This document shows, piece after piece, positions 12,678 to 39,475 of a stretch of DNA of 64,000 nucleotides. This DNA is from Diadema setosum (taxonomy: Eukaryota > Echinodermata > Echinoidea > Diadematoida > Diadematidae). The position numbers and the translations under genes are program-made. The DNA lies in contig NC_092705.1 in NCBI RefSeq assembly GCF_964275005.1, forward strand, positions 24,532,673 through 24,596,672, given 5' to 3'. The notes beneath the pieces were generated by a model that saw only the letters and a list, made by a program, of their open reading frames with translations, searched no databases and was not told the DNA's origin. The first letter of the stretch is position 1. Every line of letters begins with the position of its first letter.

Positions 12678-13125
12678 ATTGTGTCTGCACGAGACATATT
12701 GTGACTATCTATGGTGTAGCAGTAAACAGCATGTTTCATTCATTCCATAGTCAGCCATCTCACCGCCACCCTTCCACTGTCAAGTTCTTATCGTTCTCTG
12801 GTTTCTTTCTCTCATCATGATCTTTGATACGCCGACAGCTACTTTCTGTTCCTACGTCCTTTCCGCTCTCCCCGTCATTCATCATCACCTCATCACACCA
12901 TATCAGCAATATATTGTAAACAACACCGGAAAGTCACCGGGTCATGTTTTGTAAATATAGTGTACAGTGATATATCAAATGTACATGTGTTGGATTGATA
13001 TACTGGAGAACAATGAATAAAGCACACTTGCGTTTTGACTCAAGAGCAAAGCAGTCATGCTACCTTCATTCTCTCACTGAGTCTTAGAGTCCGACTTCAT
13101 CCTCACACACATAAAAACATAAAAA
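12678..13125 (+). mobile_element. 3' LTR of Gypsy element
   Basis: Partner of the 7,427-7,874 LTR at the same length. The purine-rich tract lies directly upstream and the TGTGT target duplication directly downstream, followed by the rest of the interrupted MITE. Confidence 0.9.
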
Positions 13126-13191
13126 TGTGTTCTACTAATATTGCTACATTCTCTCAATCATTATGTTAATGAAGGTGAACTTGTCCTTTAA

Positions 13192-13235
13192 TTCCCTTCT
13201 TCCTATTCTACATGTCCCTTCCTATCACTGTCTCT
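13192..13235. repeat. Outer palindrome, right arm
   Basis: Complement of 6,872-6,919; see that entry. From 13,236 to 13,459 nothing is recognised. Confidence 0.7.
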
Positions 13236-13459
13236 ACGTTCGTCCTGTCTGAGCGTCTCTGTGCTTGTGTTTCGGTTCATCTACTACCCTTTTCTATTGT
13301 AAGTTCAATTATTGAGTGGCCCACATCTCTACAAGCTTGTCGTTTACGTGGTCCTCTCTTTTCCAGTAATATAATTATTTTCAAAACAATTACTTTGTAC
13401 ATGCAGTTTTATACGTGTTTTATATTGTTTTCCTTGAAATTGTATCGAAAATAGAAATT

Positions 13460-13860
13460 GAGTTCAGTTCAGTTCATTTATTTTCATTCTCGTTTTTCTT
13501 CCAACAAAACATAACACAGAGTAATTAAGGAATTATATCATATACATTAGAATGTGCAAAACGAAAATAAACAGGGATAAAACATACATTATCTGCAAAA
13601 TACTAAGTTATGTTTGGAAGGGGAAAAAAGAGAACTGAGAGGTTCACTAAAAAGCAATGCTTGTACATTGTGAACCACTCAAGTGTTTCTTTAAAAATAC
13701 TGTAATTACAAATACTTAACACTAGAATAATTAAGACAAAATGGAACAAAGCAGCACAAAAATAATTAAGACAGAATGGAACAAAACAGCAGAAACACAA
13801 CATGACATGACTAAACTGATGGAGATACGATTGGAAAGACTAGGGCAAAAACTTTAAAAA
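13460..13860 (-). mobile_element. LINE 3' end, minus strand
   Basis: Read on the minus strand, this ends in a TGAAC/GAACT-type short repeat tail. It contains a hairpin with GGTTCACAATGTACAAG pairing with TAGTGAACC around a GCTTTTTAG segment. The layout resembles the LINE 3' ends at 30.2-30.9 kb. No RT coding portion remains. Assignment rests on the tail and hairpin layout only. Confidence 0.4.
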
Positions 13861-14769
13861 TTTAAGGAAGAAAGGAAAGAGATACAGAATAATTATATCA
13901 TGACATTGAGAGAGAATTATATTATATGAGAGGGAATTATATCATGACATTGAAAATAGAATTTGATTTACATGAAATTGAACTGAAAATATTGAAATGC
14001 TACTGCTATCAATACTCCTGTACACGTTTTCAGCTGCGATAGGTGGCCGAAGGTATTTCCACTTGAGGGGGAAATGGAAAAAATGGCTAAGGTTAAATGC
14101 TATAATATTATATAAAACAAAATAATATACACATTTGTTTTTCATTCCTATCAAAAGTACATTCCTTCGACATGTTATTGATATTTGATATGTTAAGGGG
14201 AATATCAAGTCATGAAAGAATATTCTGAACGGAGAGGGTATGGAAGGGGGTAGGCCTATCCCCTTCTTACGCGAGGGAGATTTTGTATTTTCAGAATTGA
14301 AATTCAGCCATCTTTGGATGAAATATTTCGACAGTTTTCTATCAAAAAAGAAAGAACATTTGCATCCCGGGAGTTACGAGGAGGAGCAAAATGATATGTT
14401 TGTCCCCAATACTTTTATGGGGAACCACCCCCCCCCCTCCATCGACACCTCTGCATATGAGGGAGCTTTAGTAAGTGAAATATTTGTTGCACACTCTTTG
14501 ATAAAATATTAGCATTCTTCTTAATACACTTTTGATTGACAGATTCTAAAATGTGTCATCTAAAGTGTGCACCAGGTCTTTTACTTCAGTTAACAAAAAT
14601 GCAAAACTTCCGTGGGTGGGCGCAGATATCTAGATACTTTCAATTAACGGAGCCCCCCCCCCCCCCATAGATTTAGTATATACTTCTGGGATTGAAATTT
14701 TCCCAGATTACATCATATGTGTTTACGAGATATTTTCATCTGAATTCTAAAAATGCAAGAGCATCCTCG
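13861..14769. other. Unassigned stretch
   Basis: AT-rich sequence with short C runs near 14,430 and 14,646. An open frame at 14,240-14,512 shows no recognisable domain and I do not call it a gene. Confidence 0.5.
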
Positions 14770-15090
14770 TATGCAGGGGCGTCGATCCTGGAGGACGGGG
14801 GGGGGGGGGGGTGGGGGGCGGACGGTGGGAGGGGAGGGGCAAACTTTTCATTTTGATCCCAATTATTCCCGAAATGAGGAAAATTTTCTTGCGTTCGATT
14901 TTGTCCAAATATCTGTACACCAGATTGCTGAATTTCTATTCAAAAAACTGCAAAATCTCTCATGCTTGGGAGGGGGACAACCCCCTCCCACCCCACCCCC
15001 CCCCCCCTCGCTCGCTCTTCTCACTTGGGCTCGGTCGCGTTCGGAAGTGAAAATAAAACCTTTGAATTGAATTGAATGGAATTGAATGAA
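14770..15090 (+). repeat. G-run repeat with CTCGCTCGCTC box and AATTG tail
   Basis: Starts with AGGGGCGTCGATCCTGG and a long G-rich tract (about 14,798-14,838, a G-quadruplex candidate), contains GGAGGGGGACAACCCCCTCCC and the CTCGCTCGCTC box, and ends in AATTGAATTGAATGGAATTG repeats. Same family as 2,685-3,025 in opposite orientation. Confidence 0.6.
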
Positions 15091-15104
15091 ATATCAGATG
15101 TGTA

Positions 15105-15191
15105 CATCGTCTGAGAATGAGAAGGGCGTGAAGTTGTCTCGAAGTGGGTTTAGAGACAACTTAACGCCTTTATCATTCTCAACAGACGATG
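15105..15191. repeat. Isolated long hairpin
   Basis: CATCGTCTGAGAATGAGAAG at the left pairs with the complement at the right; the arms are about 36 bp with a few mismatches, and the loop is GAAGTGGGTTTA. It could be a small palindromic element or a small-RNA precursor; the sequence does not decide. Confidence 0.6.
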
Positions 15192-16084
15192 TCATCATAC
15201 ACACACATAATACTGGACATTTCAATCTTTCCTGTCTTGAATAAAACCATTTTATTTTTTAAAACCATGTATACTGCTGAACATTCTAAACATGTGATGT
15301 GTCATTATAGCGACATATTCACATGTAGTATCATATTGGCTATGATATACTAATAAGTGTCTATGGAATTGTTCAAATGAGAGGAAGGCACTATGGGATA
15401 TCCAAATGTGACTGTGATAGCAACAATGACCGCAAAGTACTTCGTAGAACCAATGTAATAAAAAGAATCCAATAACAAACCTAAAACTATTATCTGGAAA
15501 CATTGGTCTGTGAGATTTTCAGATTATATTGCTCTATGTGGTGTGCTCAAAAATTACCACTCTGCGCAGAGCATTGCAAAAAAAAAAAAATGCTGATGGG
15601 TATGACCGCATAAGTACAGGGAAACTTGACATATTCATAAAAGATGTCTACAGATGCACATTAATATGAAGGCAAAACTATCAAATATACCCTGTAGATT
15701 TAATGCAATGTGCAGGTTAGTGAAATGAACCAAATACCAACTAGCATCACATTTTCACATTAACCTATGTCCAAATGGTAACATTCCACACAATCTGATC
15801 CAGACTATCTCACAGTACCATATAAGGCAGGCATATATGCATGGCATTACCTCACAAATTAATGTTGAGTCTTCAGACTTTTCTATTCTTCCACTTGAGA
15901 ATTGAAGTGCAATGTCTATGATAATGATATACTATTGTGACCACTAGTGTACATATCTGCTTCCAAGTATTCATACAAGAGCGTCATTTCATTCATCACT
16001 GTTCACAATGTATCATCAAAAGTCAATTTGTATACATAGTTGTATTTTTGTCCTTTGTATTTGCATTATAGATTGATGCGCCTT
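15192..16084. other. Unassigned stretch
   Basis: AT-rich, no long open frame with recognisable content, no clear inverted or direct repeat seen. Confidence 0.5.
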
Positions 16085-16335
16085 TAAACTTGAACACGTT
16101 TCAAGTAGAAAATGTTCTTTATACTTCTCCAGTTATTATGTGCTCGATTTCTGCACACATTTAAAGTTTGCGCATTTATAGACCGGTAAAACTTATTGCA
16201 TCTATATACACATACAAGAATTATGTACTGTGTAGAGAATTAGAGATTATGTAATTTCTTTCAAAACACTGATGCACCTCTTGCCAGTTTATATTGTTTT
16301 TACAGAGATATGTGGTGGTGTTGTTTGAAAGACTG
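16085..16335. repeat. Dispersed direct repeat, copy A
   Basis: About 250 bp similar to 17,148-17,397 in the same orientation. Shared blocks include GATTTCTGCACACATTTAAAG, CTGATGCACCTCT and GAGATATGTGGTGGTG. The two copies are clearly diverged. Confidence 0.7.
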
Positions 16336-16636
16336 TTGTCAAAAGTGATGAACAAAATGGCAAATGTTAACAGCACGAGTATGACAGAGAATAACATGGC
16401 AAATGCAAACCTCAGCTTTAGGCCAACATTGTAAAAATCTACCGGAATTCCTCTGCCTTTAAAAAAGAGAGTAAATTTTATTGATTTGAAATATTAGATA
16501 TGCTTCATACAAGGTCAAGGTCATGTTTGGTGAATTTTGTTAATTCATGCTCGTGAATCTGCATGTGGGTGTGGTATACCAGCTCTTTTCCCCTTTGGAT
16601 TCTTATCATCCTTCAAATTACATACCAATGCATTTT

Positions 16637-16700
16637 TCTTCTTCTTCTTCTTCTTCTTCTTCTTCTTCTTCTTCTTCTTCTTCTTCTTCTTCTTCTTCTT
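16637..16700. repeat. (TTC)n microsatellite
   Basis: About 21 TTC units; poly-F, poly-L and poly-K open frames across it are artefacts. Confidence 0.95.
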
Positions 16701-17064
16701 TTTGTACAACATGCAGTTAATAATATTGCCAAAGGTCATGATTAACCTGAACTCATACTGTTCTTGTTGTGTAAATAAATTATGTCTAGTGCTTTCGAAT
16801 TTTAGAACGAAAAAAAAAAACCCAAACAAACAGTCACTCAATTAGAACCAAAAAACAAAAAACAAAAAGTCACTCAATTAGAACAAAAAAAAAAGGTAAT
16901 TCAAGTACTCTCCGTTGTGTGACCAATGGTGTGTATCATAATTATCCTCTTCCAAGTATATGAATTTATACCAGAAATGTAATGTACGTTTCTGTGACAA
17001 TACCATAAATCACGTTCAAAAAATATAATTGTTTTCTTTCCCTTTGGAGTTGCGTTTGGGATAG

Positions 17065-17065
<1 letters not shown>

Positions 17066-17148
<83 letters not shown>
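17066..17148. repeat. (GT)n microsatellite
   Basis: About 41 GT units directly abutting the second copy of the 16.1-kb direct repeat. Confidence 0.95.
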
Positions 17149-17149
<1 letters not shown>

Positions 17150-17397
17150 GAACTTGAACACATGTGGAAAGAGTTCTTGATACTACTCAAGTAATGTACT
17201 TGATTTCTGCACACATTTAAAGACCGTACGTCTATAAAGACTACCACAATTACTGCATCTATACCCATGCAAGAATGTTCTTTTTCACAAAGAATTGGAG
17301 ATTTTGTGCGTACATGTATTTCAAAAGGCTGATGCACCTCTCGCTACTGTATTTCATATCATCTGTAGAGAGATGTGTGGTGGTGCGTCACCTGTTC
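17149..17397. repeat. Dispersed direct repeat, copy B
   Basis: Partner of 16,085-16,335, joined at its left to the GT run. Confidence 0.7.
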
Positions 17398-17646
17398 GGT
17401 AAACAAATGACAAATATTGGGGGAAAACAAAAGAAGTGAACGAATGACAAATATATTGCTGAAAATATTTGACATATGTTTATATGTTTGACAGGTTGTT
17501 TATACTACGCTTGGCACGCTTGACACGCTGCAGTTTTTGGTCATCGTTTTTACCGTCAAAAATCTAACAAACTACTGTTTTCTGTCACATGTTTCAATAT
17601 TAGGCTTCAAATTATATGCCTGAACTTTGCTGGTGACAATGGTACT

Positions 17647-18497
17647 ATGGTGAAAACCAGAGAAATGACGAAACATTCAGAGAAGAAAAGTGCTTCAAAT
17701 GTGAACTCCAGCCCCAACAACAAGAGAAAGGAATCCCCGGAGTGTTCTACAGGCGACGTTTCGGCGATGAGTCATCCGTCTGCACCCCTGGGCCACTCTG
17801 CTGGTCAGTCAGCCATTACCACAGAGGGGGCAGACAATGGAACTCTTCTGTGTGACGAGCTGCAAACGCGAATTCACAATGCCTTGATGCCCGAAGCAGT
17901 GATTACTATAGTGAAGGCTGTCGCCGACGCCATCTTGGAAAATGTCACTGCGACTTCGATCTCCAGGCGAAAACTGCACAAATTCTGAAGCCTGAGGAGG
18001 AGATCGTGACCTTGAAAAAAGAGGTTCATACTTTCCAGAGAATAGCAGAGGAGCAAGAGCAATATAGCCGGAGGAACTGTCTTCGTTTCCATGGTATCGA
18101 CGAAACGGCCGACGAAGACACTGACCAGGTCATCATCAAGCTGGTGAAAGAAAAACTGGACATCGAACTTCAATCAGACGACCTGGACAGATCGCATCGA
18201 ATACCGGTTCGCGTCCACCAACGAGCTGGAGAACGCAGACCCCCCACGGAAACCAATCATAGTGAAGTTCACCCGATACAACAAGCGACGTGATGTATAC
18301 GCGGCAAGATCCAAACTGAAAGGTACAAACATTTACATTCATGAAGATCTAACCCGTGAACGAAGTGATCTATTGTACAAAACACGAGAACTCGAAAATG
18401 TGCTGAAAACGTGGACATGATGGGATAATCTTTGCCCTGACAAAAGACAACAAAAAGGTGAAAGTGACGAGAGCAGCTGATCTCGATCGAATTTAAG
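17647..18497 (+). pseudogene. LINE ORF1 (broken)
   Basis: The product is a nucleic-acid-binding ORF1-type protein: a low-complexity basic start (MVKTREMTKHSEKKSASN), a central EQEQYSRRNCLRFHGI segment and a later PIIVKFTRYNKRRDVYAARS segment. These are typical of LINE ORF1 proteins with a coiled coil followed by an RRM-like fold. Reading shifts frame near 17,985, near 18,215 and near 18,418, so at least three breaks are present. It lies 43 bp upstream of ORF2. Confidence 0.75.
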
Positions 18498-18540
18498 TCA
18501 TGATTGTTTGTTTTCATTATTATAAAGACTTGTTAACAAT

Positions 18541-21500
18541 ATGAGGATAAGATATCCATGCATAGTTTGTAATAAAAGTGTTAAAAATAATCAAAATGCT
18601 ATGTTATGTATCATTTGTGAAAAATGGTGCCACTTAAAATGTGCTGATGAATGTATGGATCTGTTTTCTAGTGACAATGATTGGATTTGTCAGAAATGTA
18701 TTTTCCATGAGCTCCCTTTTGCCGATGAGGATGATATGATTGAGAAAAATGTCACTGCCACGTCGCTACTATCAGCTGATGTCTGCATTCCTACAAATGC
18801 ATTACCATCTATTCAATTTAAAAATATGGAATCATGTAAGGGCATGAAAATTGCACATTTGAATTGTTTGTCACTGTTAAAAAATATTGATGAAATAAGA
18901 GAAGTAATATATCAGTGTAAAATTGACATAATGACTCTTAGTGAGACCCATCTGTGTGAAAGTATCAGTGATGCTGAAATATGTATTGATGGATATACCC
19001 TACTACGACGTGATCGTAACAGAAGCGGTGGTGGGGTTGCAGTCTTTTTGAATAACAACATTAGATTTGTTCAACGAGATGACCTATGTATAAATGACAA
19101 AACTGGAGATGATAATCACAGAAATTCACAATGAAAAACAAAAGTCATTTATTGTCATAACGTGGTATAGACCACCGAATTCAAATGTTCAAACTTTTAA
19201 TGAATTTGATCAAGTTTTGCAAAAGATTGACGATTTGGGCTTACCATATTTTATTTTAGTTGACATGAATTGTGATGTCACAATGAATGCATGGCACACA
19301 AATTAATAAGCTCTTAGATATCATGAAGTCATATAATTGTCAGCAGATTATTGATAAGCCAACACGAGTAACTAATGTAACTTCCACAACAGTTGATCTT
19401 ATATTTTGTAGTACTAGAGATAAAATAATCAAAAGTGGTGTTGTTGAATTGTCCATCAGTGACCACTTCATGATATATTGCATTCTTGGTAGGCAACAAT
19501 CTAGTTTTACTGGTCATAAGTATAAAACTGGAAGAAATATGAGGCATTTTGATGCAGATGCCTTCAAAAGAGATGTGGATCAATTAAATTTTGGGCCATT
19601 ACTTTTGTTAAATGATCCTGAAGTTGCTTGTTCAATTTTTCTCTCCATGTTAATGGATGTCATCAATAAACATGCACCACTTCGTAAAACTCGTATTAAA
19701 CAAAAAGAGTCACCTTGGATGACTCCTACTATTCTACACCTTATGCGTGATAGAGATCGCCTTAAGGTTAAAGCCAAGAAAACTAAGAATGATGATGATT
19801 GGGAAAAATATAAGATTGCACGTAATAATGTAACTGCAATTATTCGACAAGATAAACGTGATTTTATATCTATGAAGATAGGGTCTGCAGTGGAAAATCC
19901 TAAAAAAGTATGGAATGCCTTGCACTCATTAACCTCTGGAAAGAAAACTGGTAAGCAAGCAACTTCTATTAAAGTGAACGGTAATATTGTACACGGCCAG
20001 GCATTGTCTAATATTTTCAATGATTATTTCATATCTATTGGTAAAGGTTTACATGATGATAATGTAGATGATACAGATCAGTGTGAAGAGTCATTTTTGT
20101 TTTATCTTGATCTGCCCTCCTTTGTGTTTCAGGATGTCATATCCTCTGACGTTGAAATGATATTGAAAAAATTATCTGAAAGTAAGGCAACAGGTCCAGA
20201 TAATCTACCAGCTAAGTTGTTAAAAGCTGTATCCATTATTATTGCACCTGTTATCACTCACATTATTAATCTGTCACTACATACTGGCATTGTACCCAGT
20301 CAGTGGAAATGTGCTAGGGTAACACCTGTACATAAAGGGGGTAGTAAATCATTGTTGGAAAATTATAGACCTATCTCTGTGATCCCGATCTTGGCCAAAG
20401 TTATGGAAAGTGTTGTGTATAATCAACTGTTCAGTTATCTCAGTAAGTATGATGTGTTATCTGACTGTCAGTCAGGTTTCAGACCTAAGTATTCTACACA
20501 AACTGCCTTATTTCATGTGACAGATAAATGGCTTTGTGAGACAGACAAAGGCAATTTTACTGGGCTGGTAATGACTGATTTGCGTAAAGCTTTTGATATG
20601 GTTAATCATAGTATATTGCTCAAGAAACTAAAACTGTATGGGTTTGATATTCTACTATGAACTGGTTTAAGAGCTACTTTGATGGAAGAACTCAGTTCAC
20701 GTCCATTAATGGTTATGCATCCCATAGTAGTAGAGTAACATGCGATGTACCACAAGGGTCCTTGCTGGGACCGTTATTGTTCTCCTTGTTCGTCAATGAT
20801 ATGCCGAATAGACTGCGATGCAATGTATCGCTATATGCAGATGATACGTGCCTGTTTACGTCTTCAGAGAACATACCTGAAATTGTTACCAAACTTGATC
20901 ACGATTTAAACAGTTTATCACTGTGGTTAAAGCAAAATAGATTGTTAGTGAATGTGAAGAAATGCGAACTGATGTTCATAGGAACACAATAACGTTTGAA
21001 ATATGTTCAAAATGATCTGGCTAACTGTCATATTTATATTGATGGTAATGAAATTAAGCAAGTTAAATCTTGTAAATATCTTGGTGTGGTCATTGATCAC
21101 AATTTAACATGGAACAAACATATTGATCTTGTAATGAATAAGGTTGTGAAGAATATGTACCTGCTTCGAAGACTGCGTCCATATATTGATAAAGATGTTG
21201 CTTTGACATTCTTTAAATCTTTAATTCAATGTCATTTTGATTACTGTAGTTCTGTATGGAGCAACGCTAGTAAATCGCTTTTGAGAAAATTGCAAGTTCT
21301 TCAAAATCGATCTTTACGAATTGTTATGAATGTTGATTATAGATATCCTTCAAATTCATTGTACACTGTACTGAAACTCGACCGTCTTGATCTACGGTGG
21401 TGGAAACAGTTAGCATGTACTATGTTCAGAGCTGTGTTTAACTTTTATCCGCCATATCTATGTGAGTTATTTTGTTACCGTGAGTTAGTGTATCGTACTA

Positions 21501-21667
21501 GGTCAGGTGAAAAGAAACTACAACTTTTTCGACCGAAAACTAACTATGGGAAAAGATCCCTAAGGTACAGAGGAGCTAAACTATGGAATGATTTAAATTA
21601 TCAGGATATAAATTCTATCCTATCCTTCAAACGATTCATCCTGACATGTAATAACAATACATTTTGA
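18541..21667 (+). pseudogene. LINE ORF2: PHD finger, endonuclease, reverse transcriptase (broken)
   Basis: The first 60 residues form a PHD-type zinc finger (CIVC, then CIICEKWCHLKC, then WICQKC). An apurinic-type endonuclease follows (KIAHLNCLSLLKN, DIMTLSETHL, RSGGGVAVFL at about 18.85-19.08 kb). Then comes a reverse transcriptase with ATGPDNLPAKLL, ENYRPISVIPILAK, SGFRPKYSTQTALF, LRKAFDMVNH, PQGSLLGPLLF and LYADDT (catalytic site near 20.83 kb), and a C-terminal tail to 21,667. Frame changes lie near 19,110, 19,295 and 20,655, and an in-frame TAA at 20,990. RT order and the YADD motif place it in the CR1/L2 group. About 1,040 codons is a normal ORF2 length, so little has been deleted. Confidence 0.88.
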
Positions 21668-22121
21668 AGTGGCAGTAATTTTGGGTTTGGGTTTTGGGTT
21701 TTGGGGTTCTGAACTGACCTGGATTAAGGGTCATGGGGTAAAAGGTCATGGAACTCATTACATGCAAATTCTATAAAAACAGAAAAAATGTGTAGCGATG
21801 GAGGCATCCTTTCTTCTGTGTGAATATTTTTTTTTATAATGTAATGCATATTATATTGTAATGTATTGTGTGTATTTCTAAGCATATTGCATATATTGTA
21901 CAAATATTTTTTTTCTATCTCTTTCTTATTCCTTTTACGTGCGTTTCAATGTTTGTACATTTTAATGATTGTATGTTTGTTTGTTTGTTTGTTGTTTGGT
22001 TTTTTGTTTTTTTTTTTGTAATACTGTATATGGTCGGACCCCTGTGAAAAACAGCTCTTAGCTGACCAGGGCTATCCGTCCCATGAGTGGAGAATAAATA
22101 GATAAATAAATAAATAAATAA

Positions 22122-22654
22122 TAGATTATAACATGACAAATAAAAACATCTGTTTTAGATTGTAAAATTTAAATTCGATAAATACATTGCTCTGATTTTG
22201 TAAAAGAGTAAATTTCTATGAAATCTACTTATTGAGTATGTTTCAAGTCTTGTAAAAAGTTGAGTAAATTTCATGTATTCATGCTTGTGAAACTATGAAT
22301 TATGAATAATTATGAAACATTATGAAAAAATGCATCTGCATCATGTGCAAGTTGTAATTGCAACAACTACAAGCAATGACTACCTTACATATTTATTTTA
22401 TACATTATTTTTTTTAAGCATTGTAACACAGATAATACGATACATTCGCTTTGTACATCGGGTATAAGCCTATATACATGAAAATAAGAGCGAATCCGAC
22501 ATCGTATAATGTTTGAAATTATTGTCAGCAAAGGTTGCAAGTGATAAAAGTAATGATAACGTGGGGTAGTCAACTGAATAAATGTATTACAGGATAATTA
22601 TACTGAACATTTTCTTCTCCGGTGGAGACCTGATTATAACCTTTCTCCATCCAG
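22122..22654. other. Unassigned stretch upstream of TMLHE-like copy 1
   Basis: AT-rich, without recognised elements. A promoter and a non-coding first exon for copy 1 may lie here or further upstream, but I cannot place them. A pyrimidine tract and CAG at 22,641-22,654 form the likely acceptor of a 5'-UTR intron. Confidence 0.4.
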
Positions 22655-22697
22655 ACTTCCGGCTTGAGGCCATTTGAACGGAATCCAAAGTCTAACC
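22655..22697 (+). promoter_or_regulatory. 5'-UTR part of coding exon 1, copy 1
   Basis: The 43 bases before the ATG follow CTTTCTCCATCCAG, a good acceptor. The matching position in copy 2 (53,488-53,529) also follows a pyrimidine tract and CAG and is similar in sequence. Homology starting exactly at both AGs supports an upstream non-coding exon. Confidence 0.6.
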
Positions 22698-37342
<14,645 letters not shown>

Positions 37343-37454
37343 GATGGTTGATACTGATGTTGAAGAAGGCCATTTTTTATTTTTATTGTTCTTTTACGTC
37401 GCGTCCCCAAGGATTGTATGAAATCATTATGATTGCATTTAATTGGTTGCATTG

Positions 37455-39105
37455 ATTTATTTATTCATTATACATTCACAACATCTTTAAACAGGGACAT
37501 TCCGTTCAGTTCTGCTGACAGCCAGCAGACCTGCTTTTCAAGGAAGCCCTGTATACAATGATACAAATGCATACATAAACTTTCAGGTAAAAACAAACAG
37601 TACGTGACCTACACAAAAACAAACAAACAAACGAATTATATACAGTATTTACAAGTACATTCACAAATGGTACAGAGTGGTACCAGTGTACAATGTGGTA
37701 CATATATCAACTCAACTCAATGTATAATCAAATGAGCAAAAGACAAACAAACATTATTTTTCTACCATGCTTCACAACCTAAGATCATATAGTATGTAGC
37801 AATGGTCGGCAGTGTTTCTTGAAAAGAGGCAATGAACTCAGCGTCTGGACGGGAAGGGGTAACTTATTAAAGAGCATTGGACCATAATAAGAAAAGCTAC
37901 GTTTTTTATACTCAGTGTTAACCAGAGGAACAAACAGTGGACTGTTGGTAGCATACCGTGTTACATAATAAACGGGTCGCTGTGTGATCAGGCGATTCAA
38001 GTAAGGCGGTGCAAACCTGTTCAAAATTTTAAAGACCATGAGACAATGCTGGTATTTTATCCTGTCTGCAATATTTTGCCAATGTAGTGTTGGAACATAC
38101 AGTGATACAGATTCATGTTGCTTTATATTAAAAATCATACGAATATATTTATTTTGCATTATTTGTAATTTCTTAATATGTGATTTGGAACATGAACCCC
38201 AGCTGGTGGAACAATAATTTATGTGGGGTAAAACTAATGAGTAATACAAATTGATAATCGTTTTACGTGATAGAAAACATTTCACTCTTCGTACACTTCC
38301 AATTGCACGAGCGATTTTAATGCAAATATCATCAACATGTTTCGACCAGTTTAAAGTAGGTTCCAGAATAACTCCTAAATACTTAAATTCATTTACCTGT
38401 TCAATATACTGACCATCGTACATTACAGAAATTTTACAATTTTGCAATTTCTTTCTTGAACCAAACACCATTACTTTGGTCTTCTTTACATTTAACATCA
38501 TCTTGTTTACTTTCATCCACTGAGAAATTTTATCAAGCTGTAGTTGCATTTCCTCTTGTAACAACTGGATATTCTTATTTCTACAAAATATCACTGTATC
38601 ATCTGCATAAAGAGACAGTTTAACATTCAATGATACATCTATATTACACAGGTCATTTATATAAATACAAAACAACAATGGACCCAGTGTTGAACCCTGG
38701 GGTACTCCAGATTTGACCGTTAGGCATTCACTGAGAACACCATTTATAGAAACACACTGTTGTCTATTGTTTAGATAATTTGTGAACCACTGTAATTCTT
38801 TGGAAAATACGCCATATTTTTCAAGTTTATGAATAAAAAAAATCATGTGGGACCAGGTCAAAGGCTTTTCGTAAATCCAAAAATAAACTTCCAGTGCAGT
38901 AACCAGTACATCGATTTTCTATATGTATTCGTTGATGTCACATAATGTTGTTGAAGTTGAATGGAATTTTCTGAAACCAGATTGGAATTGATTTAACAGT
39001 GAGTGATCTATGAAATATGTATACAATTGATTATGGATAGCTTTTTCGAATATCTTGGCTACAACAGGCAATAGCGATATTGGTCTGTAATTATTCATGA
39101 TTTAT
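37455..39105 (-). mobile_element. 5'-truncated LINE, minus strand
   Basis: An open frame at 37,785-38,861 gives RT segments in order: GVPQGSTLGPLLFCIYINDL, LSLYADDTVIFC (catalytic, near 38.60 kb), VNEFKYLGVILEPTLNWSKH and the C-terminal YGPMLFNKLPLPVQ. Upstream sequence to 39,105 adds a frame-shifted QSGFRK and LDLRKAFD. The palm and everything after it is open for 358 codons, so this copy is younger than the other LINE fragments. The 3' end at about 37,455 has an AATAAATAAAT tail. It begins 113 bp after the stop of TMLHE-like copy 1 and in opposite orientation. Confidence 0.85.
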
Positions 39106-39204
39106 GATTCATGATCTCTATATCTCATTATAATGGCAGCAGATATTTTGTGAGGAGATGGAAGAGGAGCAATTTCTTGCTGTAAACGACAGTTTGCTTA
39201 GTTA

Positions 39205-39475
39205 TGATATGTTTTATATCACTGCAATTATAACGGTGAAGGGGATATATAGTGGGATAGATTTAAAAAAAAGAAGTTCCCATGAATACTGTGGGACTAA
39301 AAAGTTTGAAATTTCTTTGAATGTTATATAGCATTACGATGTGTTTTTATTATATCACTGCAATTATAACGGTGAAGGTGATTAAAATAGTGCCTACATT
39401 AAAAAAAAAAGTTCCTATGAATACTATCGGACTAAAAGATTTTGAAGTCTCTTTGAAAGTTTTGAATATAGCAAT
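39205..39475. repeat. Two-unit direct repeat, about 135 bp
   Basis: Units at about 39,205-39,335 and 39,345-39,475 share TATCACTGCAATTATAACGG, AAAAGTTCC.ATGAATACT and GACTAAAA..TTTGAA.T blocks. From 39,476 to 40,355 nothing is assigned. Confidence 0.7.

Larger units (their letters stand above)
6920..13191. mobile_element. TTAA palindromic MITE (family M1), split by a Gypsy element
   Basis: TTAAAGGACAAGTTCACC opens the element and its complement ends it at 13,191. The two halves (6,920-7,426 and 13,126-13,191) join without the LTR element to give a palindromic MITE of about 570 bp. A second, unsplit copy of the family ends at 63,237 and serves as the empty-site reference. TTAA at both ends suggests piggyBac-type mobilisation (inference). 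Confidence 0.85.
17400..22121 (+). mobile_element. Near full-length CR1/L2-group LINE, frame-broken
   Basis: Two open reading frames in the right order (ORF1, then PHD finger, endonuclease and reverse transcriptase) are followed by a 3' UTR. The UTR carries a stem-loop around CAGCTCTTAGCTG and a TAAA-type tail ending near 22,121. The same terminal segment occurs alone at 44,583-44,675, which fixes the 3' end. The 5' end is not marked; I place it near 17,400 after the direct repeat. Both ORFs carry frame changes, so this copy is inactive. The clade within the CR1/L2 group is not resolved. Confidence 0.85.
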
